Source of the DNA: Marinobacter pelagius
Lineage (GTDB): Bacteria; Pseudomonadota; Gammaproteobacteria; Pseudomonadales; Oleiphilaceae
DNA: 64,000 bases
Direction of reading: 5' to 3'
Assembly: GCF_003315345.1 (NCBI RefSeq)
Contig: NZ_QNRO01000020.1
Location: forward strand, 18,596-82,595
Translations under genes and position numbers: made by a program
Notes under the pieces: model-generated
What the model saw: only the letters and a program-made list of their open reading frames with translations
Told to the model about the DNA's origin: nothing
Databases searched by the model: none
Shown here: in pieces, positions 1 to 8,412 of the stretch
How positions within the stretch are numbered: the first letter of the stretch is position 1
Layout of the letters: each line of letters begins with the position of its first letter

Positions 1-582
1 ATAGTATCCGCTGCCCGTGGACAGCTGTTCCTTGATGTCGATTTCGTAGGGGCTGACCCCGGTCTTGGTGGTCAGTGTGCCGAAAAAGGTGGTCGACATC
101 TTGCCCGGCACATAGGCGAATGGCTGCCAGCGACCGGTGAAGGAGACGTCACCGAAATCGTAGATGCTCAGCTCATCCTGGGTATCATATTTGACCACCA
201 GGGGGATACGGGTGCCGATGGTCAGGTTATCCAGCAGACCGTAATCGTAGGAAAAGGCATTGGTGAAGTCATGGGTGGCCGACGGCACCACATCCAGATT
301 GCGCACCGAACCATTGGTGATCGCCAGGTCCAGGCGCTGGTCCGCGGTGTAGGAATAGTCAAACGAGTAGTTCAGCGAGTGGGTGCCCTTCTTCTGCAGA
401 GAGTAGTTCTTCTCGGCAGCCTGAAACACTTCTTCCAGCTGTTTGGAGGCGTCTTCATCGCCCTCCTGCCTGGCCAGCGCTTCCCGCGCCTGGTCCACGC
501 TTTCCTCCTGTGCCAGCACTGTGCCTGGAAACAGCGCTGTGGCGGAAACAAGGATAAAACCTCGCACAAACCAACGATTCAT
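1..582 (-). CDS. Outer-membrane pore/transporter, FapF-like (partial, C-terminus off the window)
   Basis: The start codon is at 580-582 on the minus strand and the frame runs open off the left edge, giving 194 residues. The product begins with a clear signal peptide (cleavage likely after VLA, about residue 24). About 40 charged residues with heptad-like spacing follow, then alternating aromatic and polar residues (SLNYSFDYSYTADQRLDL) typical of the first strands of an outer-membrane beta-barrel. It lies 56 bp downstream of a C39 peptidase on the same strand. Signal peptide, short helical segment, barrel, and a C39 neighbour is the arrangement of FapF, the pore that secretes functional amyloid in Pseudomonas. 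A general transporter of the phenol-degradation MetA barrel type is the main alternative. The barrel call is fairly secure. The Fap assignment is inference. Confidence 0.6.
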   Translation of the reverse strand, partial: MNRWFVRGFILVSATALFPGTVLAQEESVDQAREALARQEGDEDASKQLEEVFQAAEKNYSLQKKGTHSLNYSFDYSYTADQRLDLAITNGSVRNLDVVPSATHDFTNAFSYDYGLLDNLTIGTRIPLVVKYDTQDELSIYDFGDVSFTGRWQPFAYVPGKMSTTFFGTLTTKTGVSPYEIDIKEQLSTGSGYY

Positions 583-638
583 CCTGACTCCCTTATTTTA
601 TTTGTAGTGATTCTGTGCCGGGCCTTGCGCCCGGAGAA

Positions 639-1439
639 TTAGTTACGGCGGTAATGCAATTGTTTTCGGGTGTTTTCGACACTACCGTCCGGATTGTTTT
701 TCTGGCGTTCGAGCAAGTTGTTGATGCGTCTCTCCGTGGCTTCGTGGAACACCGGAATTCGTTCCAGAGCCAGCAGGGTCATTGTCTGGTCATCGATGAA
801 GCGCAGGTCTTCCTCTTTCAGCTCGAGGTTATCGAGGGGTTTATCGCTACCGGGAAAGACAATGAACAGCACGTTGTCGTCCCACTTCTCCTCGAACTGA
901 GCGAGGGTGAAAGAGATGTTGCCCACCGAGGGGTCCGCCAGGTAAACCCGGCCATCCCGGATGGTGCGCAGCACTACGAAGTGCTTGAAACCGGCGTGAT
1001 GGATCGGAACGATGGCCGGGTGATCCAGGTCGGCCAGATCCTCGATGGTCGCCCGGAAGCCGCCGGACGGATAACCCAGCGCCGTCACCAACCTTTTCAT
1101 GTCCAGCATGGAAAAGGCGCGGCGCTGAACGATCCTTTCACTTTCGCCGTAATGCAGCAGCCCTTCCATCACCTGCCGTTCCGACAGGGTACGGCCGAGG
1201 TAGTAATTCAGCACGGTGGTCAGGGCCGCACTGCCGCAGCTGTAGTCGTAGGCCTGCCGGACGATGTTTCGGTACTTCTGCTCAACCAGGGGCTCTATCC
1301 GGAAATCCGAGCGCAGCTTTACGGGACTTGCATCCACGTCCTGCTCGATCACAATGGAGCCTTTCTCGAACGGCTCGACCAAGGTTGCTTCCTGCACCAT
1401 GGCGAATGTAAGAATGGATCCGGCGAGCACCAGCAGCAT
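639..1439 (-). CDS. C39-family cysteine peptidase, FapD-like
   Basis: This encodes a papain-like C39 peptidase of 266 residues. The catalytic motif QAYDYSCGSAALT places the nucleophile at about Cys68 with the oxyanion Gln at about 62. The His is in GFKHFVVL (about 153) and the Asp in LADPSVGN (about 169). The start chosen at 1439 (MLLVLAGSILTFAM) gives an N-terminal signal or anchor; an upstream ATG at 1475 would add 12 residues ahead of it. No ABC transporter domain is attached, so this is not a bacteriocin exporter. Stand-alone exported C39 proteins of this size include FapD, the protease of the functional amyloid operon, and the next gene encodes a FapF-like pore. The upstream neighbour is an unrelated anion transporter, so no amyloid subunit gene precedes it here. 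Confidence 0.75.
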   Translation of the reverse strand: MLLVLAGSILTFAMVQEATLVEPFEKGSIVIEQDVDASPVKLRSDFRIEPLVEQKYRNIVRQAYDYSCGSAALTTVLNYYLGRTLSERQVMEGLLHYGESERIVQRRAFSMLDMKRLVTALGYPSGGFRATIEDLADLDHPAIVPIHHAGFKHFVVLRTIRDGRVYLADPSVGNISFTLAQFEEKWDDNVLFIVFPGSDKPLDNLELKEEDLRFIDDQTMTLLALERIPVFHEATERRINNLLERQKNNPDGSVENTRKQLHYRRN

Positions 1440-1680
1440 GTCAGATGAAGTCCCTGTTTTTATGACCCGCAGCAAGCATCGGGTTACATGTTGTTACGGT
1501 AAGATACCGAAATACCGGGCCCCTTAAAGATAACTGTGCCTCAAATCTGCCTCTGCAGAAGCTTCCTTGAAGTAACGTCTTGAGACCTGGTTCATGGCAG
1601 GAACAGCAACGCCCCCGGAGGCCGATGAGCCTTCCAGGGGGTGCTCAGCAAGGTTCAGGGGGAAAGCATCCCCCGGATTG

Positions 1681-3144
1681 TCAGAGGGTAAAGACGATCC
1701 CCAGCAGGGCGTAACACAACAGCGTCACCACCACGATGCCCATCAGGTTGAGGGCGAAGCCGGCACTGATCATGTCGCCGATCTTCATGTCGCCACTGGA
1801 AAACACGATGGCATTGGGCGGCGTTGCCACCGGCATCATGAATGCGCAGCTGGCGGCAATGGCGGCCGGCACGGTGAGCAACAGCGGTGACACGCCCTGA
1901 GACATGGCCAGCGCCCCCAGCAGCGGCAAGAAAGCCGCAGCCGTGGCGGTGTTGCTGGTCACCTCGGTCAGGAAGATGATCACCCCTGCGACAATGGCAA
2001 TCAGTAGCAGCGTCGGCAGCGTCCCGGCGGCACCCAGGGAGCCGGCAATCCACTCGGCGAGGCCCGAACTGCTGATAACACCCGCCATTGCCAGGCCGCC
2101 ACCGAACAGCAGCAGAACACCCCAGGGAATGCCCTTGGCGGTCTCCCAGTCCATCAGGAACTGGCGTTCCCGGGTATCTACCGGTATCAGGAACATGGCA
2201 ATCGCCGCCGCAATTGCAATGCCGGTATCGCTGAGCCAGGGCATCGGCCCGTCGGATAGCAGGGGCCGGAATATCCAGGTGGCTGCGGTGATCAGGAACA
2301 CCGCCCCGATCAGTTTCTCGCCTTTGCCCAGCGGCCCCAGTGCTGCCAGCTCGTCGCGGATGAGGTCACCGCTGTCGCCCTGATGGGCCAGACCGAAATC
2401 ACGTCGGGTCAGCCACCACCACGCAAGCGCCAGCATGACGACCGTCACCGGCACCCCTATCAACATCCATTGGGCAAAACCCACCGAGATGCCCTGATTT
2501 TCGCTCAGGTAGGCCGCCAGCAAGGCGTTCGGCGGTGTCCCGATCAGGGTTGCGATACCACCGATACTGGCGGAGTATGCGATGGCCAGTAACAGCGCCG
2601 TGGCGTAACGCCGAACACCGTCGGGGTTGGAACCGTCGGCCATGGCAATCACGGAGAGGCCTATGGGCAGCATCATGATCGCAGTGGCGGTGTTACTCAC
2701 CCACATGCTGAGAAATGCGGTGGCAAGCATGAACCCGGCGATCTGGCGCTTCGGCTTGTCGCCGACCGCTTTCAGGGTCAACAGGGCAATGCGACGGTGC
2801 AGGTTCCAGCGCTGCATGGTCAGGCCGAGGGTGAAGCCACCGAGAAACAGGAAAATAATCGGATGGGCATAGGGCGATGTGGCCGCCGAAACCGACCCCA
2901 ACCCCAGCGCTGGCACCAGCACGATGGGCAGCATCGCCGTGGCGGGGATCGGAATGGCCTCGGTGCTCCACCAGGTGGCCATCAACAGCATAAGGCCAAG
3001 AGCAGCCCAGGCTTCCTGGCCCATGGTTTCAGGGGCCGGGAAAAACAACGTCATCAACAGAAACAAGGCACCGACCACCAGGCCAATCAACTGACTTTTC
3101 GGCAGTCCCCGGGACTGGTTCGCGCCGTTTCGGGATTCAGACAT
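1681..3144 (-). CDS. DASS/SLC13-family sodium:anion symporter
   Basis: This 487-residue inner-membrane protein has roughly 11-13 hydrophobic segments. It carries the two pseudo-symmetric SNT signatures of the divalent anion:Na+ symporters, SNTATAIM at 150-157 and SNTATAAA at 397-404. Each is paired with a TPPNA loop (203-207 and 441-445) of the substrate/Na+ site. Known members carry dicarboxylates, citrate, sulfate or similar anions; the sequence alone does not fix the substrate. It is transcribed alone, with 47 bp to the DUF2238 gene upstream. Downstream, a short G/C hairpin (about 1659-1675) lacks a T-tract. Family assignment is secure, substrate unknown. Confidence 0.9.
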   Translation of the reverse strand: MSESRNGANQSRGLPKSQLIGLVVGALFLLMTLFFPAPETMGQEAWAALGLMLLMATWWSTEAIPIPATAMLPIVLVPALGLGSVSAATSPYAHPIIFLFLGGFTLGLTMQRWNLHRRIALLTLKAVGDKPKRQIAGFMLATAFLSMWVSNTATAIMMLPIGLSVIAMADGSNPDGVRRYATALLLAIAYSASIGGIATLIGTPPNALLAAYLSENQGISVGFAQWMLIGVPVTVVMLALAWWWLTRRDFGLAHQGDSGDLIRDELAALGPLGKGEKLIGAVFLITAATWIFRPLLSDGPMPWLSDTGIAIAAAIAMFLIPVDTRERQFLMDWETAKGIPWGVLLLFGGGLAMAGVISSSGLAEWIAGSLGAAGTLPTLLLIAIVAGVIIFLTEVTSNTATAAAFLPLLGALAMSQGVSPLLLTVPAAIAASCAFMMPVATPPNAIVFSSGDMKIGDMISAGFALNLMGIVVVTLLCYALLGIVFTL

Positions 3145-3191
3145 AACAACAGGTTTCCGTCAGGTTCAATACAGGTCAGTTTCAATCGGGT

Positions 3192-3806
3192 TCAGGAGGC
3201 CACACGGGCAAGCTGCCGGTCATGGACACGGCCAAGCAGCACCAGCGCCAGAATGGCGCCGGACAGGGCCCAGGCCATATCCGACTGGGTATCCCAGACA
3301 TAACCCTGGGTACCCAGGAAGGCCTCGGCCGCCTCATCACTCAGCAGCGCCACCCACCATTCGATCAACTCGTACAATGCACTGACGGCAAGACAGAAGC
3401 AGACGATGAAGAACGAGGACCAGCCGGACCGGGCGAAGACCTCCAGCCTGAGGACCACCTCGCGGGCAATCATCGCCGGGATGAAGCCCTGGGCAAGGTG
3501 CCCGAGTTTGTCGTAATTGTTGCGCTCCCAGCCAAACCAGTCGCCCAAGTGATTGAACAGGGGCACTTCAGCATAGGTGTAGTGACCACCCACCATCAGG
3601 ATGACGGCATGCACCAGGATCAGCCAGTAAGCCAGTGAGGTCAGGGGAAAGCGGAAATAGCACCAGGCAACAAGTATGAAGCCGATGGCGGCGGGCAGCA
3701 CTTCCAGGACCCAGGTCGCCCGGTCCTTGGGGCCAATACCCGACCAGACGAATACTGCCAGAAAGATTCCCACCCAGGCCAGAACAGCCATCGGTTTCTG
3801 CGCCAT
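3192..3806 (-). CDS. DUF2238 (YjdF-type) integral membrane protein
   Basis: A 204-residue protein with about six membrane segments. It has the conserved DUF2238 blocks GGHYTYAEVPL, NNYDKLGHLAQGF and ELIEWW, plus a final AQSDMAWA-like element (DTQSDMAWALSG). The ATG at 3806 is preferred because a GAGAG Shine-Dalgarno lies 8 nt upstream. The in-frame GTG at 3815 sits almost on top of it. The biochemical role of the family is not established, so no function is proposed. The gene is upstream of and co-directional with the DASS transporter, 47 bp apart, and could share its transcript. Confidence 0.8.
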   Translation of the reverse strand: MAQKPMAVLAWVGIFLAVFVWSGIGPKDRATWVLEVLPAAIGFILVAWCYFRFPLTSLAYWLILVHAVILMVGGHYTYAEVPLFNHLGDWFGWERNNYDKLGHLAQGFIPAMIAREVVLRLEVFARSGWSSFFIVCFCLAVSALYELIEWWVALLSDEAAEAFLGTQGYVWDTQSDMAWALSGAILALVLLGRVHDRQLARVAS

Positions 3807-3871
3807 ACACTGCACTCTCTTGTCGGTATTTTCGGGTTTATGGTCGCATTGTACGCCCGCAGCCTTAAAAA

Positions 3872-4108
3872 TCAGTGCTGCCCGGCCCGCTCCAGTGACA
3901 TCACCGGCTCATCCTGCTGCTGGCTCTCGTATACCAGTTTCAGGAATCGCAATGGCAGATTATAGAAGGCCATGTTTCGAATGTGGGCGCCGGCAACGGC
4001 GACAGCGTGGATTCGGCCATCACGGATGCCAGCATCCGCGATGCGGGACGGATTCGGGCTGCCATCAAAATAGCGGCCTCCCACAATCAGGGTATCGTAC
4101 TGACTCAC
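3872..4108 (-). pseudogene. Remnant of an amidohydrolase (D-aminoacylase-like) gene with a large internal deletion
   Basis: The 78-codon frame begins, behind an AGGAG ribosome site, with YDTLIVGGRYFDGS...PSRIADAGIRDGRI. This is the N-terminus of N-acyl-D-amino-acid deacylase-type amidohydrolases. After about 40 residues it jumps directly to HIRNMAFYNLPLRFLKLVYE...PVMSLERA, a segment that in intact relatives lies several hundred residues further on, near the C-terminal metal-binding region. It then stops. The metal-binding HxH and the whole catalytic barrel are missing, so the product cannot be an active enzyme. The simplest reading is one large in-frame deletion plus loss of the 3' end. The start signals look intact, so a short peptide may still be made. 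Confidence 0.7.
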
Positions 4109-4185
4109 GGCAGGGGCTCCTGTCCTGTTCTTGTTGTTGATCCCAGCCTAGCCCACAACGTGACAACCAATCATCTTTTGTCTTG

Positions 4186-5400
4186 TCAGCGGGCACGGAT
4201 CCGGACACCCTCCTCCAGTTGCCGGTCCGGGTGCCTTACCACCCGGTCGCCAACTTTCAGGCCATCGAGAATCCGGGTTTTCAGCCCGTTGCTCTGGCCG
4301 GTCTGCACCGGCTGACGATGGACGGTATCGTCCCGGGCAAGGAAGACCCAGCTCTGGCCTTCGGAGCTGAAAATGGCGGATGACGGGGCCCATAGCACGT
4401 CTTCGTCAGACCAGAGTATGAAGCTGGCATCCACCCGGTAGCCGTCACCGAGGGATTGCCACTGCTCGATAGGACTGGTGATATCTGCCACCACCTGCAC
4501 CCGTTGCTCCTCTACCCCCAGGGCAGAAATATCCTCGAACCCTACCGGCTCTACTCGCCGGACCACACCCTTCAGCTCCGGCCCGCCCCAGCCGCTGAAG
4601 CGAACTTCTATGCCGGGCTGCAGTTTCACCGCGTCAAAGCTGAGCACGTCAATGACCACCTCCAGGGCCGCCGGGTCTCCGACCTCGGCAATGGGACTCC
4701 CCGCCTGAATCACACCTTCACTCTTGCGCACGACCGAAAGCACTGCACCGGCGACCGGAGACGTCACCGCCACCCGCTCCTTCGGCTGTTCACCACTGCT
4801 GTGGGCGGCTGACACTTCCAGTCGGGTACGCGCCGCTGCCAGCTCGTGGGCCATCACTTCCTGATCAAAGCGGGCGGAGCGCAGAATGGCCTGTGCCCGA
4901 TCCGCTGTGGCTCTCGCCTGTTCAATCTCCTCCTCGGAGACAAAGCCGTTTTCACTCCTGGACCGCAGTGACTCAAGGCGCTCCAGCTCCTGGCGGGCAA
5001 AACGGGCCTCGGCCTCAGCCGCCTCAACCTTCTGCTGCGACGAATGCAGCGCAGACCGGGCCGATTCCACTTTCGCCTCGGCTTCAGCCCGGCTTCTGGC
5101 ATCCAGGATGGCCGAGGGCATCGGATCCACTTCGGTCAGGGTCTGCCCTGTTTTTACAGAGTCACCCACGTCAGGCAAGACCCGGTGCAGATAGCCGGAG
5201 ACCGGTGCCGAAATCAGGTACCGGTCCTTGACCCGGGCCTTGCCCTCCTCGGTGATGGAGACCTCCAGCGGTCCGCGACTGACCTTCGCCAGATCCACCC
5301 AGACCGGATCGGGCCGGAAGGCAAAGGCGATCGCTGCCACCGCCAGCACCGCTACCAATCCCCAGAACAGCCATTTTCCCGACAACCGTTTATTGCTCAC
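4186..5400 (-). CDS. HlyD/MacA-family membrane-fusion protein (ABC exporter adaptor)
   Basis: A 404-residue periplasmic adaptor. It has one N-terminal membrane anchor (about residues 10-28), a biotinyl-lipoyl half motif (ISAPVSGYLHRVLPDVGDSVKTGQTL), and a long alpha-helical hairpin rich in Ala, Glu, Arg and Gln (about 105-200). The second lipoyl half follows (VTSPVAGAVLSVVRKSEGVIQAG), then beta-barrel domains. It lies 44 bp downstream of the FtsX-type permease and is surely co-transcribed with it. Such adaptors link an inner-membrane ABC exporter to an outer-membrane channel; no tolC-like gene is present here. Substrate unknown. Confidence 0.88.
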   Translation of the reverse strand: MSNKRLSGKWLFWGLVAVLAVAAIAFAFRPDPVWVDLAKVSRGPLEVSITEEGKARVKDRYLISAPVSGYLHRVLPDVGDSVKTGQTLTEVDPMPSAILDARSRAEAEAKVESARSALHSSQQKVEAAEAEARFARQELERLESLRSRSENGFVSEEEIEQARATADRAQAILRSARFDQEVMAHELAAARTRLEVSAAHSSGEQPKERVAVTSPVAGAVLSVVRKSEGVIQAGSPIAEVGDPAALEVVIDVLSFDAVKLQPGIEVRFSGWGGPELKGVVRRVEPVGFEDISALGVEEQRVQVVADITSPIEQWQSLGDGYRVDASFILWSDEDVLWAPSSAIFSSEGQSWVFLARDDTVHRQPVQTGQSNGLKTRILDGLKVGDRVVRHPDRQLEEGVRIRAR

Positions 5401-5444
5401 AGCACCCCGCCCGAACGTTGATCCATCTGATGTTCTCCTGATTA

Positions 5445-7820
5445 TTATTCACGGGTTTTGAGGACCGCTATCAGGTCCAGGTTGCGCAGACGCCACCAGG
5501 CGATCACACCCGAAGCGATAGCAGAAACCACAACCACCGCCGAAGAAATCGCCAGTGTCTGCGCAGTGATGGTCAGCGGCACCCGGTAGAGCTCGGTCTG
5601 CATTGCCGTAATAATGGCCCAGGACAAACCATACCCCGCAAGCCAGCCCAGCGGGATTCCCAGCACCAGCATCACCGCCACTTCCGCCAGCAGAATATGA
5701 TTCACCTCATTATGGGTGTATCCCAGGACCCGCAGGCTTGCCAGCTCCCGGCCTTTCTCCGCCAGGGAAATCCGCACGGTGTTGTAGACCACGCCGAAGG
5801 CAATGATGCCGCCCAGCATGCTGATGAAAAGGGTAAACGTCAGGAAGGTTTTTGCCAGTGTTTCGTAAAAACTGTCGAGCATCCCCTGACGAATACTGAT
5901 GCCGAGTATGCGGGGCGTTTCCCGCAGTTCGCGGTAGGTTTCCTGAGCTCGCAGGGGGTCAATGTTCAGCAGAATCTGATTGACCAGTTGCCCCTCACCC
6001 AGCGCACGGTTCAGGGACGCCAGCCGCATGTAGGCCCCCACCCCGAGGAACTCGCTGGTGATACCGGCAACCGGCAATTCGACGCGGCGGCGATCGCCCT
6101 CGAGAATTTCGATCTCAAGCGTCTGACCCGTGCTCACATCCAGTCGTCTGGCCAGAAAATCCGTCAACAGCAGCCCGGCCTCCGGCAGGGAAACCGGCTC
6201 CAGTTCCTTGTCGATCACAAACTGGAGGCTGGCCTGATCAGGCATGCCGGTGATTGCGCCGCGCCATTCCCTGTGCCCGTTCACCAGCCGAGCGGTTACC
6301 ACCCGACGTCCCTCCGCGTAACGGATACCCGGCTGCCTCTGCAGGTCATACACCGCCGGTGAATTGACCGGGTCAATCAGGGTAGCGGTGACATCCTGTT
6401 GCTGGACCCGGGCAAATTGCGAATGCACCATCAGGGATACTGCATCGAACTGGAAATTCCCCACCAGGACGATGGCGGAGGCCATGGCAATGCCGCTGAC
6501 CGACAGTAGCGTTCGCCCCGGTCGCCGAAACAGTTGCCGGACCACCATCCGGGAGGGTTGGCTGAAACCGCGGGGCGCGAAAAACCGTTCAGCGGCGGTA
6601 ACCCGAAAGCGGGCCGGGCCCTCGGGACGCATGCCCTCGGCGGGCGGCAGTGCGGCAGCGCGTCGGATAGCCTGCCAGCCCCCCAGCCAGGCCACCAGCA
6701 GGGTAACGACCGCAAGCAGCAGGAGCCAGGCCGGATCCAGCCGGAACAGCAGCGACGGGAACCGGTAGTAATCCATGTAGATCTCACCCATGGCCCGGCC
6801 CGCCCAGACACCCAGGGCCACTCCCAGCAACAGGCCGATCACCGAAATGGTCAGGACCAGCTGGCTGTAGTGCCAGCCAATCTGCACGTTGCTGTACCCG
6901 AAGGCCTTGAGTATGGCAATGATGTCCCGCTGGGTGCTGATCAATCGGTTGATGACCACATTGAGCAGGAACATGGCCACTGTCATGAAGATCGCCGGGA
7001 AAACCGTTGCCATGGTGCGGAGCTGGGCAAGCTCATCGTCCAGCATCTGGTGGGAGAAATGATCCTCACGCCCGTAGGCGCCGGTACCACCATAGCGGTC
7101 CAGCACCCGATCCAGGCTGTCGATAACCGATGCCACCGGCACCCCGGGCTCGACCCGGGCAACCAGGCTGTTGAAGGCCCCTTTCATGTCCATGGCCGCC
7201 GCCAGTGCTTCCCGTCCCATCCAAAGCACGCCATAACGCGGGTAATCCGGCAACATGCTTCCCGGGGCAAGCACATAGATGAATTCCGGCGCCTCCGCGA
7301 TGCCGGTAATCGTCAGCTGCTGGCGCCGGCCGTTGATGATCCCGGTAAACCGGTCACCGGGTTCCAGCTGATGGGCCTCGGCAAAGCCCTGGATCACCAC
7401 CACTTCATGGCCCCGGCCCGCCTGCGGCAGACGGCCTCGGCGCAGGAACAACTGGTTCACCTCGGGTTGGCCCTGTTCGGGCAATGACACCAAGCGGGCG
7501 GACACCGGATCTTCGAACCCCGGCATCTCCAGTTTTGCGCCCCCTTCCACCCGTGCACTGAAACGGGAAATCCCGGGAATGGCGGCAATCTGCTCGGTGA
7601 CATGCAGGGGTGCCCGCTTGAGCGAGGCAAACACTTCGGCAAACTGGTAATCGTCGTAATACACCGCGCGCGTGGACACCAGGGACGAATAGTTGACGAG
7701 GGACAGCACACACACCGCCACACCACCAGCAATCACGAGCGCAATGGCCAGCACCTGACCCCGCATCTGCCAGAGCTCCCGGCGAATCTTGGTGTTGAGT
7801 GAGGGGGTGGTCAGGGCCAT
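5445..7820 (-). CDS. FtsX-like ABC transporter permease (two-FtsX-domain type)
   Basis: A 791-residue permease with the topology of the large MacB/LolC-like superfamily. One membrane helix near the N-terminus (about 20-42) is followed by a periplasmic domain (about 45-270) and a cluster of three helices (about 275-385, FtsX domain 1). A further helix (about 435-455), a second periplasmic domain, and a C-terminal FtsX domain with three helices (about 660-785) complete it. It has no nucleotide-binding domain. The matching ATPase gene is not adjacent: it lies 2.5 kb away at 10313-11023, behind the PHA genes. The first codons of this gene are duplicated just after that ATPase gene, showing the two were once contiguous. 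Substrate unknown; export or membrane extraction is likely. Confidence 0.85.
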   Translation of the reverse strand: MALTTPSLNTKIRRELWQMRGQVLAIALVIAGGVAVCVLSLVNYSSLVSTRAVYYDDYQFAEVFASLKRAPLHVTEQIAAIPGISRFSARVEGGAKLEMPGFEDPVSARLVSLPEQGQPEVNQLFLRRGRLPQAGRGHEVVVIQGFAEAHQLEPGDRFTGIINGRRQQLTITGIAEAPEFIYVLAPGSMLPDYPRYGVLWMGREALAAAMDMKGAFNSLVARVEPGVPVASVIDSLDRVLDRYGGTGAYGREDHFSHQMLDDELAQLRTMATVFPAIFMTVAMFLLNVVINRLISTQRDIIAILKAFGYSNVQIGWHYSQLVLTISVIGLLLGVALGVWAGRAMGEIYMDYYRFPSLLFRLDPAWLLLLAVVTLLVAWLGGWQAIRRAAALPPAEGMRPEGPARFRVTAAERFFAPRGFSQPSRMVVRQLFRRPGRTLLSVSGIAMASAIVLVGNFQFDAVSLMVHSQFARVQQQDVTATLIDPVNSPAVYDLQRQPGIRYAEGRRVVTARLVNGHREWRGAITGMPDQASLQFVIDKELEPVSLPEAGLLLTDFLARRLDVSTGQTLEIEILEGDRRRVELPVAGITSEFLGVGAYMRLASLNRALGEGQLVNQILLNIDPLRAQETYRELRETPRILGISIRQGMLDSFYETLAKTFLTFTLFISMLGGIIAFGVVYNTVRISLAEKGRELASLRVLGYTHNEVNHILLAEVAVMLVLGIPLGWLAGYGLSWAIITAMQTELYRVPLTITAQTLAISSAVVVVSAIASGVIAWWRLRNLDLIAVLKTRE

Positions 7821-7835
7821 GGCGTCATCAGGTCA

Positions 7836-7951
7836 CCGGCGTATTCCACACAAAGCGTGGTGTATGGCAGCACCTGCAATCTGCGCGGATCGATTTCTTC
7901 CCCGCAGGATTCGCATTCATCACCGACTCAATCGTTGATGCGATCCAGGAG
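7836..7951 (-). pseudogene. 3' remnant of a dksA-like gene (second copy of 11056-11376)
   Basis: Read on the minus strand, this matches the last ~40 codons of the intact DksA-type gene at 11056-11376: [27 protein letters not shown]. It is broken. A TGA interrupts it before VGDE, the last zinc-ligand pair CVDC has become CVEY, and its own stop is lost. The first ~65 codons are absent, so the remnant is joined almost directly to the upstream segment at 7968-8008. Its other end runs straight into the permease start. It is the scar of a duplication explained in the findings. Confidence 0.85.
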
Positions 7952-7967
7952 AAATAAACACTTACAG

Positions 7968-8008
7968 TAAAGCATAAGCTGAACCCGGGATTGATGCTTG
8001 TCAAAATT
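7968..8008. repeat. Duplicated upstream segment, copy A
   Basis: A 41-bp stretch identical at 39 of 41 positions to 11425-11465. In both places it sits just upstream of the dksA-like coding sequence (broken here, intact there) and includes TTGACA on the minus strand. Here it also lies 62 bp ahead of the phasin start, so it forms part of the phasin promoter region. Confidence 0.9.
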
Positions 8009-8070
8009 GCGTCATCACCGCTCAGGCAGAATAGAGCTTCATTCAACCTGTATGCAAAGGAACTGTAACC

Positions 8071-8403
8071 ATGACCAACGATCTGTTTGAAAAAGCCAAC
8101 CGTCTGAATGAAACCCTCTTCGAGCAGTTTGGCAAGGCCGCGGAAATGCAGATGAACGCCTTCCGTCGTTATGCGGATGTCACCATGGAGCAGGCAAAAA
8201 AAGTGTCCGAAGTCCGTGATCTGGAGAGTCTGAAAAGGCTGACCGGAGACCAGGCGGAAACCCTGAAATCCCTGAGTGAGCAGTTCACCGCTGACTGGAA
8301 AGCCTGGCAGGACTACTTCAGCGAAAGCCGCGAGCAGATCCAGAAGGTGTTCGAGAAAGAGCCGGAAGAAACAGCCAAACCCGGCCCGAAAGCCGCCAAG
8401 TAA
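8071..8403 (+). CDS. phaP: Phasin family protein (PHA granule coat)
   Basis: This 110-residue, almost wholly alpha-helical protein (MTNDLFEKANRLNETLFEQF...) matches the size and amphipathic pattern of the phasin_2 family. The C-terminal tail is lysine/proline-rich (KPGPKAAK), like those of several phasins. Phasins coat polyhydroxyalkanoate granules and control their number and size. The gene is 9 bp upstream of phaC on the same strand, so the two form an operon. The symbol phaP follows function; the protein is short for a phasin but within range. Its promoter region includes the duplicated 41-bp segment at 7968-8008. Confidence 0.85.
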   Translation: MTNDLFEKANRLNETLFEQFGKAAEMQMNAFRRYADVTMEQAKKVSEVRDLESLKRLTGDQAETLKSLSEQFTADWKAWQDYFSESREQIQKVFEKEPEETAKPGPKAAK

Positions 8404-8412
8404 GGGAAAACC

